DNA of 64,000 nucleotides from Leminorella richardii (GCF_900478135.1 NZ_LS483470.1:799501-863500); one strand, 5' to 3'. Positions 35,743 through 43,485 are shown, counted from the stretch's first letter. Notes: generated from the sequence alone by a model not told the origin. Numbers and translations: made by a program.

Positions 35743-36404
35743 GTAGAGCGTTGATCAATAATATAGCCAACTCCGCGTACTGTACGGATATAGCCATCGC
35801 CTATTTTTCGGCGCAGGTTAGCGATATGAACATCAAGGGTGTTGCTAATATTATTATGGCCGCCGGAAAGTACCTGCTCTTCCAGCTGCCGTCGGGTGAC
35901 TACACGATTAATCCGTATTAGCATCGTTTTTAATAGTGCATATTCGCTGGCGGTAAGTTCTAGCGGTTTTCCCTGTAGGCTAACGCGGTGAGTTGAGATA
36001 TTTAGCGTGAGTTCGCCAATAGAAAGCATCTTGCCGTCAAAACCGTAGCTTCGCCGTACTAAAGCACGCACTCGTGATAAAAGTTCTGATAGTTCAAAAG
36101 GTTTAACTAAATAGTCATCGGCACCGTTATCTAACCCTCTCAGCCTATCGCTCAGGCTGTCTCTGGCGCTGAGAATAATGACGGGTAAGTCCTGATGCTT
36201 CCGATGTACTTTATTGAGCAGGCTCAACCCATCTCCGTCTGGCAGGCTTAAGTCCAGCAGGATAAGGTCACACAGGTTATTTTCCAGATATCGGACTGTC
36301 GCAGAAAGCTGGCGAAGCCAGACGACCTCCATGCCCTGTTCAGAGAGCGCAATGCGAATGCCGTTGCCTAAATCTAAATCATCTTCTAGCAATAATATTT
36401 TCAT
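35739..36404 (-). CDS. OmpR/PhoB-family response regulator
   Basis: 221 residues: receiver domain with acidic pocket E7/D8/D9, phosphoacceptor Asp51, Ser79 and Lys101, then a C-terminal winged helix (ELTASEYALLKTML, VVTRRQLEEQVL, NTLDVHIANLRRKI, IRTVRGVGYII). Closest in feel to QseB/PmrA/BasR. First gene of the two-gene operon with the kinase. Upstream there is an inverted repeat CATGAAG...CTTCATG (36471-36501) that may be its own target or an independent operator. Confidence 0.92.
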   Translation of the reverse strand: MKILLLEDDLDLGNGIRIALSEQGMEVVWLRQLSATVRYLENNLCDLILLDLSLPDGDGLSLLNKVHRKHQDLPVIILSARDSLSDRLRGLDNGADDYLVKPFELSELLSRVRALVRRSYGFDGKMLSIGELTLNISTHRVSLQGKPLELTASEYALLKTMLIRINRVVTRRQLEEQVLSGGHNNISNTLDVHIANLRRKIGDGYIRTVRGVGYIIDQRST

Positions 36405-36765
36405 AATCCTTTACTCGCTTGCTCAAAGAGTCGCCTGATTCTTCATTTAATCACGCTATTCTAAAGAAAACATGAAGAGTATGAAGCGTTGTTTCTTCAT
36501 GCAATCTTAAGCTTGTGCTCATGTTCTCTTAATTCTATCTGTAAATACTATTATTAGGTAACTTAATTGGGTTGATTTTTATTTAAATATTATAAGTAAA
36601 GAGTAATGGTCTTGATTTACTTATGTGATTTATTTGTATTGAATTAACATATTTTAGTTTCTTGATGTTATTTAATTTATTTGAGAATAAATGATTAACT
36701 AACTATTAATGATAAGTTTTGTTTTTTGAAAGTGTTTGTTTGTTAAGGTCTGTTTTGGAGTTGCT
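36405..36765. other. Divergent AT-rich region with an inverted repeat
   Basis: 361 bases between the response regulator and zinc-ribbon gene 3. It contains CATGAAG (36471-36477) and CTTCATG (36495-36501), plus further CTTCAT/ATGAAG half-sites nearby (from 36440 and 36481). Likely control region for one or both directions. Confidence 0.4.
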
Positions 36766-36936
36766 ATGTTTAAATTTAACGTTATTTGCCGATATTGTTC
36801 AAAGAATGATGCTATTAAAAAGTATGGGGTGTCATATTCAGGACGCCAGCGTTATTTATGTGGTCACTGTAATCGGACATTTCAACTTGTTTATGCTTCA
36901 GAATATAAAAACGTCTGTGAGGTAAAGCTTAAGTGA
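36766..36936 (+). CDS. Stand-alone IS1-InsA-like zinc-ribbon protein, copy 3 of 4
   Basis: 56 residues. CRYC at 8-11 and CGHC at 32-35; core SYSGRQRYLCGHCNRTFQLVYA matches the InsA zinc domain (IS1: QRYLCSHCRKTWQLQF). The ATG at 36766 follows GGAG at 36757-36760. No InsB-like gene, no IS ends. Followed 208 bases later by copy 4 in the same direction, so the two may be a tandem duplication that diverged. Divergent from a two-component operon. Confidence 0.75.
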   Translation: MFKFNVICRYCSKNDAIKKYGVSYSGRQRYLCGHCNRTFQLVYASEYKNVCEVKLK

Positions 36937-37144
36937 AGTGGCAAAAGTAAGAAAAGCTTAGCTCTCTTTTTACTGGCTGATTTAACTGTGGTTTTTTACC
37001 CTTTTTAGTCAATTAACGGAGGGCTGCGTGACGTTTTAGTAGAAGGTTTTTATAGGAAAGGCGAGTGTTAGGCCGTCTTGTTGAAAGAAGGTCAGACGTC
37101 AAAAGTGGCCTATCAAGGAAGTAAGAAAAAAAGGAGAGAAAGTG

Positions 37145-37315
37145 ATGTTTAAAGTCAAAGTTCAACCTCCCTGTCGTCACTGTCAGCAGACACAGCATGT
37201 TAAAAGACACGGTACGGCGCGTTCAGGGTATCAGCGCTACTACTGTCAGTCCTGCAAGCGAACTTTTCAGATAAAATACATTTACGCAGTGCGCGAGCCT
37301 GCTTTATCAAATTGA
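37145..37315 (+). CDS. Stand-alone IS1-InsA-like zinc-ribbon protein, copy 4 of 4
   Basis: 56 residues, ATG at 37145 after AAGGAGAG at 37131-37138, TGA at 37313-37315. Cys at 10, 13, 34 and 37 (CRHC, CQSC). Core HGTARSGYQRYYCQSCKRTFQIKYIY is nearly the same as in copy 2, 13 kb away, although the DNA has many synonymous differences. That pattern points to selection on the protein. It lies just outside the tRNA-linked island. Confidence 0.75.
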   Translation: MFKVKVQPPCRHCQQTQHVKRHGTARSGYQRYYCQSCKRTFQIKYIYAVREPALSN

Positions 37316-37449
37316 GCGCGAAAAAGCAGTATGCTTTTTTATATACATTCACAGACAGCGAAATTGGCCGCAGCCACTCGATTGGAAGCGTGCGGTAATT
37401 TCTACCTTTGGCTGTTGCATAAAACTTGCTGAACCTGAATGTCAGGCAC

Positions 37450-37515
37450 AAAAAAGACGCCGATTGGCGTCTTTTGCTGTATCCATACTGAAAAAGCATG
37501 GTGCTGAGGCCGGAC
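37450..37515 (-). repeat. Copy of the 3' end of tRNA-Leu plus its terminator (island end)
   Basis: On the minus strand this region reads like 39483-39550. It has the last 18-19 bases of tRNA-Leu including CCA (37498-37515, one base shorter), a conserved spacer with TGTATCCA in plus orientation, and a terminator stem (37455-37461 with 37466-37472, loop GATT) followed by T-rich sequence. Stem bases differ from the tRNA-proximal copy by compensating changes. The 5' part of a tRNA is absent. It marks the left border of a 2-kb insertion carrying the AbiE genes. Flanking gene-free DNA (37316-37449 and 37516-37706) shows nothing else. Confidence 0.65.
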
Positions 37516-37706
37516 CGTGGTCAGTGTATTATTTATTTGAAATATATGAAATTGTTTAAATTAAAAATCACATTATATACTCACATGTATACTCATAGCT
37601 ATTCTTTGAAAAAGGGTTTACCAGGCTCAGTTGCTTATCACCACCTTCTACAGGTTCTGTTGATATTATTTGTAATGTTGCAATTTCACTCCGGTTTCCA
37701 TGTTGC

Positions 37707-38657
37707 TTAGTCAGCATTCAGAATGGCTAGCGCGATCTGTCGGAAACTGGCGTACGCTTCATCCCATGAGGCTTTACGTGCACCATACACCATCGGAGCA
37801 ACAAACTGCTGGTAGCGTGTCTGATAGAGCGGATTACACGCCAGCTCATCCAATCCCATTTTCAGTTCATCAATAGGAGAAGTACAAAACTGCGGGTATT
37901 GACTGCCGTAACGTTGAATGTCCTGCTCGATGGTTCGCTGAACATAATCAGTAAGCAGGGGCATATTAACGCCACCCGCTTCAACAATACAGTATGTGTC
38001 GTAGATATGACGTACCAGAGAAGCGTCGTCAAATCGTTCCACATCTCGCACTATTGCCGCCGTTCGGCGCAGCATCGCCACGAGTTTTTCAGCCTGAGTA
38101 TTGGCAACCGTAGCGCAAGGAAACGCTGAAACAACGGGTGCTTTTCCCGTTAATGCCGTTATCAGGGAGTGAATATCCCGCGGTTCCGGCGGCTCCAGTA
38201 AGTTTGACTCCATCAGTTCCAACCGGATAAAAGGCCGTAGGCAAGGTGCCTGTGCTACGCGCTGAGGGTAACGAACCGGAATATCGCTATAGCAATACTC
38301 ATCCCTTGTCACTTTTGGGTAGTCGTCATCAAAACTAAACACATCCGTTGTAGTTATCGCGCCGGAGATTGCCAAGACAATCGCTTTGCGGGTATTTTTT
38401 CTCTGGTTACGTGAAAGCGCCTGAAAAGCCGCTGTTGGTACCAGCTTAATATCTACGTCTTCTGACATTCGGTTGAGCGCAACGCCGGATTTTGCCAGTG
38501 CGGTGCCTCCGGCGAATACTAGTTGGTGAGTGTCAAACGTCAGCTGCTTGAGTAAACGTAGGAGCTCAACGATATAGTGATCCTTTTCCACAATAGCGAC
38601 GGACTCTATGCCAAGCGCATCCGCGACATCAGAAAAAAGAACATTCAGGTCATCCAT
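37707..38657 (-). CDS. abiEii: AbiEii-type nucleotidyltransferase toxin
   Basis: 316 residues of the AbiEii/AbiGii toxin family (type IV toxin-antitoxin, phage abortive infection). The nucleotidyltransferase signature is clear: VFAGGTALAKSG (48-58) followed by RMSEDVDIKL (63-72) with the catalytic acids. A KDHYIVELLRLL helix precedes it, as in the family. Related toxins add pyrimidines to tRNA acceptor ends. It overlaps the antitoxin gene by 8 bases and is transcribed after it. It sits between a tRNA-Leu gene and a copy of its 3' end, so it is island cargo. Confidence 0.85.
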   Translation of the reverse strand: MDDLNVLFSDVADALGIESVAIVEKDHYIVELLRLLKQLTFDTHQLVFAGGTALAKSGVALNRMSEDVDIKLVPTAAFQALSRNQRKNTRKAIVLAISGAITTTDVFSFDDDYPKVTRDEYCYSDIPVRYPQRVAQAPCLRPFIRLELMESNLLEPPEPRDIHSLITALTGKAPVVSAFPCATVANTQAEKLVAMLRRTAAIVRDVERFDDASLVRHIYDTYCIVEAGGVNMPLLTDYVQRTIEQDIQRYGSQYPQFCTSPIDELKMGLDELACNPLYQTRYQQFVAPMVYGARKASWDEAYASFRQIALAILNAD

Positions 38658-39045
38658 TGAGTTTACTGCTCCCTACTGACAGTGCGCGTTTAAAACGCGA
38701 AGAGGTTTTGATTTCTGGTGATGCTGGGATCTGCGTGGAGTTACCGCTGTTATAGGCTTGCGTTTCTTCGGCAAGGCGATAGCGTACTTTCAGGCGCTCA
38801 AGCGTTTCAACGATCACCGCTGAAGATCCTCCAGGCGCGGCAGGCATTACTTTACCGGTGATGCTGTTTTGGCGGGCTTTGGTGTATACGCCATATCCTA
38901 CTTTTAGTAGTTGCCCTTCTTTGATCAGATCGCGCAACACTCTGCCAACCTGGTCGTAGCCTGCAATGTCTTTGAAATCGTCACGAGTGAATACATAGCG
39001 TTTTGAACGTTTCAGTCGTGACTGAATGCGTGCTTTTATCGTCAT
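38650..39045 (-). CDS. abiEi: AbiEi-type antitoxin / DUF6088-family repressor
   Basis: 131 residues from the ATG at 39045, which follows CAGGAGG. N-terminal winged helix (RIQSRLKRSKRYVFTRDDFKDIAGYDQVGRVLRDLIKEGQLLKVGYGVYTKA, read as separate helices) and a C-terminal AbiEi_4-like part. It should neutralise the toxin downstream and repress its own promoter. Two exact 18-base repeats overlap the promoter. The frame is open to 39084, but the ribosome site fixes the shorter form. Confidence 0.82.
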   Translation of the reverse strand: MTIKARIQSRLKRSKRYVFTRDDFKDIAGYDQVGRVLRDLIKEGQLLKVGYGVYTKARQNSITGKVMPAAPGGSSAVIVETLERLKVRYRLAEETQAYNSGNSTQIPASPEIKTSSRFKRALSVGSSKLNG

Positions 39046-39063
39046 ATTCGCCTCCTGAGTCAC

Positions 39064-39069
39064 AGTATA
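39064..39069 (-). promoter_or_regulatory. Possible -10 box of the abiE operon
   Basis: TATACT on the minus strand, 19 bases upstream of the antitoxin ATG, with the 18-base repeats just behind it. No clear -35 box. Confidence 0.4.
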
Positions 39070-39075
39070 AAGAAT

Positions 39076-39116
39076 AGCAAACATACGACATTTTTAACAG
39101 CAAACATACGACATTT
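39076..39116 (-). repeat. Pair of identical 18-base direct repeats (AbiEi operator candidates)
   Basis: AGCAAACATACGACATTT at 39076-39093 and again at 39099-39116, 23 bases centre to centre. They lie 31 bases upstream of the antitoxin start, covering the -35 region. This fits cooperative autorepression by the AbiEi-type protein. Confidence 0.6.
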
Positions 39117-39398
39117 CATTTGGCAGTCAATGCGCCCGGGTAATGCTTCGCCACAATGTCATTCATCCTATCCACCAAACCAGCTGCTTGAACGTCAGGT
39201 GCCCTGAACCTTTCTGAAAGTAGCGGATGTGGAAAAACTCATCTTCATAAACCTGCTGCTTGGGATTGTCGTGGATAAAGTCCATCAGCTTTATGGCGAT
39301 ATCGTTACGGTTGTCCGGGATCGTTTTGCCGTCCAGCAGGTAGAGCATGCATTCCAGGCCAGGCTGTAGCCCCAGCGATCGTAGGTTACGGTGCTCAT
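39116..39398 (-). pseudogene. Frameshifted C-terminal remnant of a DUF4942-type island gene
   Basis: On the minus strand the frame from the ATG at 39348 reads LDGKTIPDNRNDIAIKLMDF..., then EFFHIRYFQKGSGHLTFKQL, and stops early at 39163. A shifted frame continues LVDRMNDIVAKHYPGAL and ends with TGA at 39116-39118. Together these resemble the end of DUF4942 proteins common on enterobacterial genomic islands. Upstream pieces lie in yet another frame. It is decayed and probably not functional, and marks former mobile DNA beside the tRNA. Confidence 0.5.
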
Positions 39399-39482
39399 AA
39401 GTCGCTTAATGTGGGTTGATTTAGATTGACGGTAGTAGAGAAGAAATCGTGGATAATCTTGTATTATATTGATTTTATAAAC

Positions 39483-39506
39483 AAAAAAAGACGTCAATCG
39501 ACGTCT
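39483..39506 (-). terminator. Terminator of tRNA-Leu
   Basis: Minus-strand stem AGACGTC (39506-39500) and GACGTCT (39495-39489), loop GATT, followed by seven T. Confidence 0.85.
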
Positions 39507-39531
39507 ATTGTTGTATCCACATCTAGAGATA

Positions 39532-39616
39532 TGGTGCCTGAGGCCGGACTCGAACCGGCACACCCGAAGGCGGTTGATTTTGAATCAACTGCGTCTACCG
39601 ATTTCGCCACTCAGGC
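39532..39616 (-). tRNA. leuX: tRNA-Leu (anticodon CAA), leuX type
   Basis: 85 nt including an encoded CCA. Acceptor stem GCCTGAG with CTCAGGC, D-arm GGCGAAATCGGTAGACGC, anticodon stem GTTGA with TCAAC around a loop holding CAA, a short variable arm, and T-arm GCCGGTTCGAGTCCGGC. Same class as E. coli leuX, a known integration hotspot. Here, too, an insertion lies at its 3' side (37498-39531). The sulfoglycolysis-type locus lies on its 5' side. Confidence 0.95.
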
Positions 39617-39744
39617 ACTGGGGGATACGGAAAACCTCGGCATTATACCTGCCCTCAGAGGTGACGCAAGGACTATTCCTCAAAAATTCGTCTGACTGAT
39701 ATGAAAATAACCGCCTTCGATAGAAGGCGGTTACTGTGGTCTTT

Positions 39745-40536
39745 TTACTCTTCTTTCAAGACGCTGGCGACGTGAATCTCGACCTGATGCTGTTTCAAAT
39801 GTGAAGCCAGTCGCGCGGGCGGCATTTCATCGGTAAACAGCGCTCTGGCCTGACTGACGTTGCCGATGTCCACTGCCGCTGAAGCGTGATACTTGGTGTG
39901 GTCTGCTGCCAATAGCAGGTTGCGGGAGTGAGCGATCATCGCTTTGACTACCGCCGCTTCGTTCACATCAAACTCCAAAAGGCTGCCGTCGCTTTCCAGC
40001 GCACCCATGCTGGTGATCAGATAGTCAGCGCGAAACCCCTCGACAAAGGCAACGGCGCTGGGGCCGATGATCCCTCCGTTGTGGCGGCGAACGGTGCCTC
40101 CCGGCACCATGACTTCAAACTCCGTGTGCTTATAAAGCAGATGAGCGACCCGCAGGCTATTGGTGATAATGCGCAGGTTTTTACACACTTCCAGCGCTTT
40201 AGCGACCTGTTCAACAGTGGTGCCGATAGTGATAAACAGCGTGCTGCCGTCTTCAATGTAGTCGGCAATTTCCTGAGCGATAGCAATCTTTTCGCGGGTA
40301 TAGGAAATCTCCCTCTGTTCAAAGGCGGTATTAATCACGCTGGACGCCCGTCCTGCACCGCCGTGGTGGCGCGAGATAAAGCCCATGTCGCTGAGCTTTC
40401 GAATATCGCGGCGCACAGTCTGAGTGGAGACATCAAGGATCTGTGCCAGCTCTTCAATATTCATATAGCCGCGCTCGGCAATCAGCGCGATCAGGCGGTC
40501 GTGTCTGGGATTTCCCGTCAGCTCCGTCAACGCCAT
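39745..40536 (-). CDS. csqR: DeoR-family repressor of sulfoglycolysis (CsqR/YihW-like)
   Basis: 263 residues from the ATG at 40536 with GGGGAG just upstream; the longer frame to 40560 lacks a ribosome site. N-terminal DeoR HTH (MNIEELAQILDVSTQTVRRDIRKLSDMGFISRHHGGA) and C-terminal sugar-phosphate-sensing domain (FITIGTTVEQVAKAL, RIITNSLRVAHLLY). The stretch LTELTGNPRHD at the start and SAAVDIGNV near the end match E. coli CsqR (YihW) very closely as I recall it. CsqR represses the sulfoquinovose genes and is released by sulfoquinovose or its derivatives. Probably co-transcribed with the kinase gene upstream (48-base gap). Confidence 0.88.
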   Translation of the reverse strand: MALTELTGNPRHDRLIALIAERGYMNIEELAQILDVSTQTVRRDIRKLSDMGFISRHHGGAGRASSVINTAFEQREISYTREKIAIAQEIADYIEDGSTLFITIGTTVEQVAKALEVCKNLRIITNSLRVAHLLYKHTEFEVMVPGGTVRRHNGGIIGPSAVAFVEGFRADYLITSMGALESDGSLLEFDVNEAAVVKAMIAHSRNLLLAADHTKYHASAAVDIGNVSQARALFTDEMPPARLASHLKQHQVEIHVASVLKEE

Positions 40537-40576
40537 TGTTAGTCTCCCCTTAATTGACATCGCTTAAGACTATGTT

Positions 40577-40587
40577 TGTCCATTTTA
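40577..40587. promoter_or_regulatory. Repeated operator candidate, copy 1
   Basis: TGTCCATTTTA, identical to 41534-41544 in the divergent promoter region. It lies about 40 bases before the repressor start, at the end of the kinase gene. Suggests autoregulation by the DeoR-type repressor. Confidence 0.4.
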
Positions 40588-41481
40588 TACCGAATGTGAC
40601 AAAAAATCGTCTGTTTGTGAGCGAGTTGGGATACCTTCTCTGCCTCCGGGGCGGGTACATTTCAGGGCAGCGACCGCGTTAGCGAAGCGAACGGCATCAT
40701 TGATCTCCATCTTGGACGCCAGCGCATAGGCCAGCGCGCCGTGGAACACGTCACCGGCACCTGTGGTGTCGACCACATTGACGCTAAAACCAGCTCTGTG
40801 GCTCAGGCGACCTTTCTCTATCCAGGCACAGCCCTTAGAGCCTTGGGTGACATAGGCAATACCCTGCGTTGTTTCAGCTGCCAGCTTAAGCCCCGTCAGA
40901 GCGTCGCTTTCTCCGGTCGTTTTTTTCAGGCCCGGCTCTGAAAATACTGCGTGATCTGACAGGGCGACCAGTGAGTGAATATCCTGAGGCGTCAGATCGG
41001 CATCCAAAAGCGTTGGAACACCCGCTTCACGCGCTCGCGCCAGCGCATACTCAGCTCCTTCATGCCAGCGGACGTCAGCCAGCACCATGTCGTACTGTGA
41101 AAAATCAATATTGCTCATCCAGCTTGCGTCACTGAGCAACTCAGGGCTGGGGTGATTGATGATAATTCGCTCTCCCTGACGGTCGACTAAAATTGCCGAC
41201 TGAGACGAGCGGGCGTGAGAATACACGCGAGTCAGCGAGACGTTAACGCCTTCTTGTTCAAGTTCCGCCAGCAGGGTTTTTCCCGCCGCGTCGTCTCCCA
41301 GTCGACCGATAAAGTCGACACTGGCGCCTAGCCTCGCTGCCGCAACGGCCGCTGTCGCCGCAGGCCCTCCGCCGATTTCTTTATAGTCACGAGCTACGTA
41401 TTTACCGCCGCCGTCCGGCAGCGTTTCTACGTAATAGAGGCGATCCTGAACCGCGATGCCAACGCAGGCGATCTTCAGCAT
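40585..41481 (-). CDS. yihV: Sulfofructose kinase (YihV-like, PfkB family)
   Basis: Phosphorylates 6-deoxy-6-sulfofructose with ATP to sulfofructose 1-phosphate in the sulfo-EMP pathway. 298 residues, PfkB/ribokinase fold. N-terminal IACVGIAVQDRLYYVE, substrate lid EIGGGPAATAAVAAARLGA, and the anion-hole/catalytic motif DTTGAGD (238-244, base Asp244). The stretches EIGGGPAATAAVAAARLGA, HGAL and ALKCTRPGGR are essentially those of E. coli YihV as I remember it, which is stronger than a general PfkB match. Transcribed divergently from the reductase-aldolase operon across a 198-base control region. Confidence 0.87.
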   Translation of the reverse strand: MLKIACVGIAVQDRLYYVETLPDGGGKYVARDYKEIGGGPAATAAVAAARLGASVDFIGRLGDDAAGKTLLAELEQEGVNVSLTRVYSHARSSQSAILVDRQGERIIINHPSPELLSDASWMSNIDFSQYDMVLADVRWHEGAEYALARAREAGVPTLLDADLTPQDIHSLVALSDHAVFSEPGLKKTTGESDALTGLKLAAETTQGIAYVTQGSKGCAWIEKGRLSHRAGFSVNVVDTTGAGDVFHGALAYALASKMEINDAVRFANAVAALKCTRPGGREGIPTRSQTDDFLSHSV

Positions 41482-41679
41482 AGTTAGACTCCTTTTATAT
41501 TCCTGTCTGAATTGTCAGATGTTGATCTCATTGTGTCCATTTTAATTCATTTAAATGTTAAAAGAGTGATTGGTGTCACTTTAATTACTAAAAACTACAA
41601 ATATCATCACATCAATTCCAATAAATGACAAAAAATGACAATTCTGGTCAAGTGGAGTCAACGTGAACAGGAGGGGGAA
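41482..41679. promoter_or_regulatory. Divergent control region of the sulfoglycolysis-type locus
   Basis: Contains TGTCCATTTTA (41534-41544, also at 40577-40587) and several TGTC/GACA half-sites, including ATGACA twice in close succession at 41626-41641. Probable binding region of the CsqR-type repressor, which would control both directions. Confidence 0.5.
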
Positions 41680-42567
41680 ATGGCGGAGATAGCCTTTATC
41701 GGGCTGGGACAGATGGGGTCTCCAATGGCGACCAATCTGATTAAGAAAGGACATCGGCTGTCGGTATATGACATAAACGCTCAGGCCGTTACCACACTGA
41801 GTGAGTTGGGCGCCACAGCGGCCAGTAGCCCGGCGGAAGCCGCCAAAGGGGCGGAGTTTGTCATCACTATGTTGCCAAACGGCACTCTGGTTCAGGACGT
41901 GCTGTTTGGCGAGCGTGGCGTAACGCAAACCCTGAGCCGCGATGCGCTGGTCATCGATATGTCGACTATTCATCCGTTGGAAAGCGACCGCCTTTGTCAG
42001 CGGATGAGCGAGGCCGAATTTAGCTATATGGACGCGCCAGTCGGCCGGACCTCGGATCACGCTATTGCCGGTACGCTGCTGATTCTGGCAGGAGGAACCG
42101 CAGAGCAGGTCGATCGCGCGACGCCGATCCTGATGTGCATGGGGTCGGAGCTGGTCAACTGTGAAGGGCCAGGCATGGGGATCCGCGTCAAGCTGATTAA
42201 CAACTATATGAGCATTGCGCTTAACGCGCTGTCCGCAGAGGCAGCGGTCATGTGCGAAGCGCTGGGCCTGCCGCTCGACGTGGCGGTGAAGGTGATGTCC
42301 AACACGCCTGCCGGAAAGGGGCACTTTACTACCAGCTGGCCGAACAAGGTGCTTAAGGGTGATTTGACGCCGTCGTTCATGATCGATCTGGCGCATAAGG
42401 ACTTAGGCATCGCGCTGGACGTTGCCAATCAGCTTCACGTTCCGACACCGCTTGGCGCAGCGGCGCGTGAGGTTTACAGCGTGGCTCGCGCAGCGGGAAG
42501 AGGGCGACAGGACTGGACGGCCATTCTGGCACAGGTCCGCACACTGGCGGGACGCGCCGCCGACTAG
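41680..42567 (+). CDS. yihU: Sulfolactaldehyde 3-reductase (YihU-like)
   Basis: NADH-dependent reductase of the beta-hydroxyacid dehydrogenase family that turns sulfolactaldehyde into 2,3-dihydroxypropane-1-sulfonate (DHPS). 295 residues from the ATG at 41680, after AGGAGGGG. Rossmann motif GLGQMG (8-13), MLPNG, DAPVGRT, catalytic Lys171 in VKLINNYMS, and GKGHFTTSWPNKVL and FMIDLAHKDLGIALDVANQL near the end. VGRTS, LINNYMSIALNALSAEA and AAGRGRQDW match E. coli YihU as I recall it, setting it apart from tartronate semialdehyde reductases. First gene of the rightward operon. Confidence 0.88.
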   Translation: MAEIAFIGLGQMGSPMATNLIKKGHRLSVYDINAQAVTTLSELGATAASSPAEAAKGAEFVITMLPNGTLVQDVLFGERGVTQTLSRDALVIDMSTIHPLESDRLCQRMSEAEFSYMDAPVGRTSDHAIAGTLLILAGGTAEQVDRATPILMCMGSELVNCEGPGMGIRVKLINNYMSIALNALSAEAAVMCEALGLPLDVAVKVMSNTPAGKGHFTTSWPNKVLKGDLTPSFMIDLAHKDLGIALDVANQLHVPTPLGAAAREVYSVARAAGRGRQDWTAILAQVRTLAGRAAD

Positions 42568-42621
42568 CGTTATTCACGACGAACAAATAAGCAGATAAAC
42601 AGAACAGTAAGAGAGACAACT

Positions 42622-43485
42622 ATGCCGTACATATCGGGAAAACAAATGATTCAACAGGCCTGGAAGGGCGGTTACGCCATCGGAGCTTTCAGTGTCCACA
42701 ATGCCGAAACTATTCGCGCCGTGCTTCTGGCGGCCAAGGAGGAGCGAGCGCCGGTGATGGTGCAAATCGGCCAGCGGGTGATCAATACCCTAGGGCTGCT
42801 GCCAATGAAAGCCATGGTGGACGCTTTTATGGCTGAGTGTGACGTGCCGGTCTGTATTCATCTGGATCACAGCCGCAGCTTTGAGCAGACCATGGAGGCG
42901 GTTCGCGCCGGCTTCCATTCCGTGATGTTTGATGGCTCCCACCTGAGTTTTGATGAAAACGTGAGAATAACCCGTGCGGTTGCCGACGTTTCACACGCTT
43001 TGGGTGTAGGCTGTGAAGGGGAAATCGGTAAAATCGGCGGCACAGAAGACGATATCTCCGTCGATGAAAAAGATGCCTTTATTACCAGCTGTGAAGAGAC
43101 GCTGTCGTTCTCACAGGGCACTACCGTGGACTATCTGGCCGTCTCTATCGGCACGGCGCACGGCATTTACAAGCAGGAGCCTAAGCTGGCGTTTGGCCGG
43201 CTGGCGGAAATTCGCGACGCGGTGAAAAAGCCGATTGTGCTGCACGGCGGCTCCGGCGTGCCGGACGAGCAGATCCGTAAGGCCGTTGAGCTGGGCGTAG
43301 CGAAAGTTAACGTCGATACCGAACTGCGTCAGGCCTTTACTGAAGGTGTGCTTGACGTGTTGGGGCACGATCCGCACGAGTACACGCTGGCTCTCTCGCT
43401 TGGTCGCGGAACGGACTTTATGAAAGAAAGAGTGAAAGAAAAAATTCGCCTGTTTGGAAGCCACAACAGAGCGGCGGACTTTTAG
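42622..43485 (+). CDS. sqiA: Class II ketose-bisphosphate-type aldolase, likely sulfofructose-1-phosphate aldolase
   Basis: 287 residues of the GatY/KbaY/FbaA zinc aldolase family: IGAFSVHN at 20-27, HLDHS with catalytic Asp82 and zinc ligand His83, zinc ligands His179 (GTAHG) and His207 (LHGGSG), and the NVDTELR phosphate-binding segment. By context it should cleave sulfofructose 1-phosphate to DHAP and sulfolactaldehyde. E. coli uses an unrelated class I aldolase (YihT) for this step. Metal-dependent class II replacements are known from Hafnia and Yersinia, so the swap has precedent. It lies 54 bases after the reductase and 55 before the dehydrogenase gene. Confidence 0.8.
   Translation: MPYISGKQMIQQAWKGGYAIGAFSVHNAETIRAVLLAAKEERAPVMVQIGQRVINTLGLLPMKAMVDAFMAECDVPVCIHLDHSRSFEQTMEAVRAGFHSVMFDGSHLSFDENVRITRAVADVSHALGVGCEGEIGKIGGTEDDISVDEKDAFITSCEETLSFSQGTTVDYLAVSIGTAHGIYKQEPKLAFGRLAEIRDAVKKPIVLHGGSGVPDEQIRKAVELGVAKVNVDTELRQAFTEGVLDVLGHDPHEYTLALSLGRGTDFMKERVKEKIRLFGSHNRAADF

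Noticed and set aside
9925..37315. Complete IS1 elements
   Set aside because: The zinc-ribbon genes lack the InsA helix-turn-helix, an InsB transposase and terminal inverted repeats.
37498..37710. 70-codon frame at the island border
   Set aside because: It starts in the tRNA 3' end copy and has no ribosome site; likely chance.
39426..39699. Two open frames across tRNA-Leu
   Set aside because: They are translations of the tRNA gene, a common annotation artefact.
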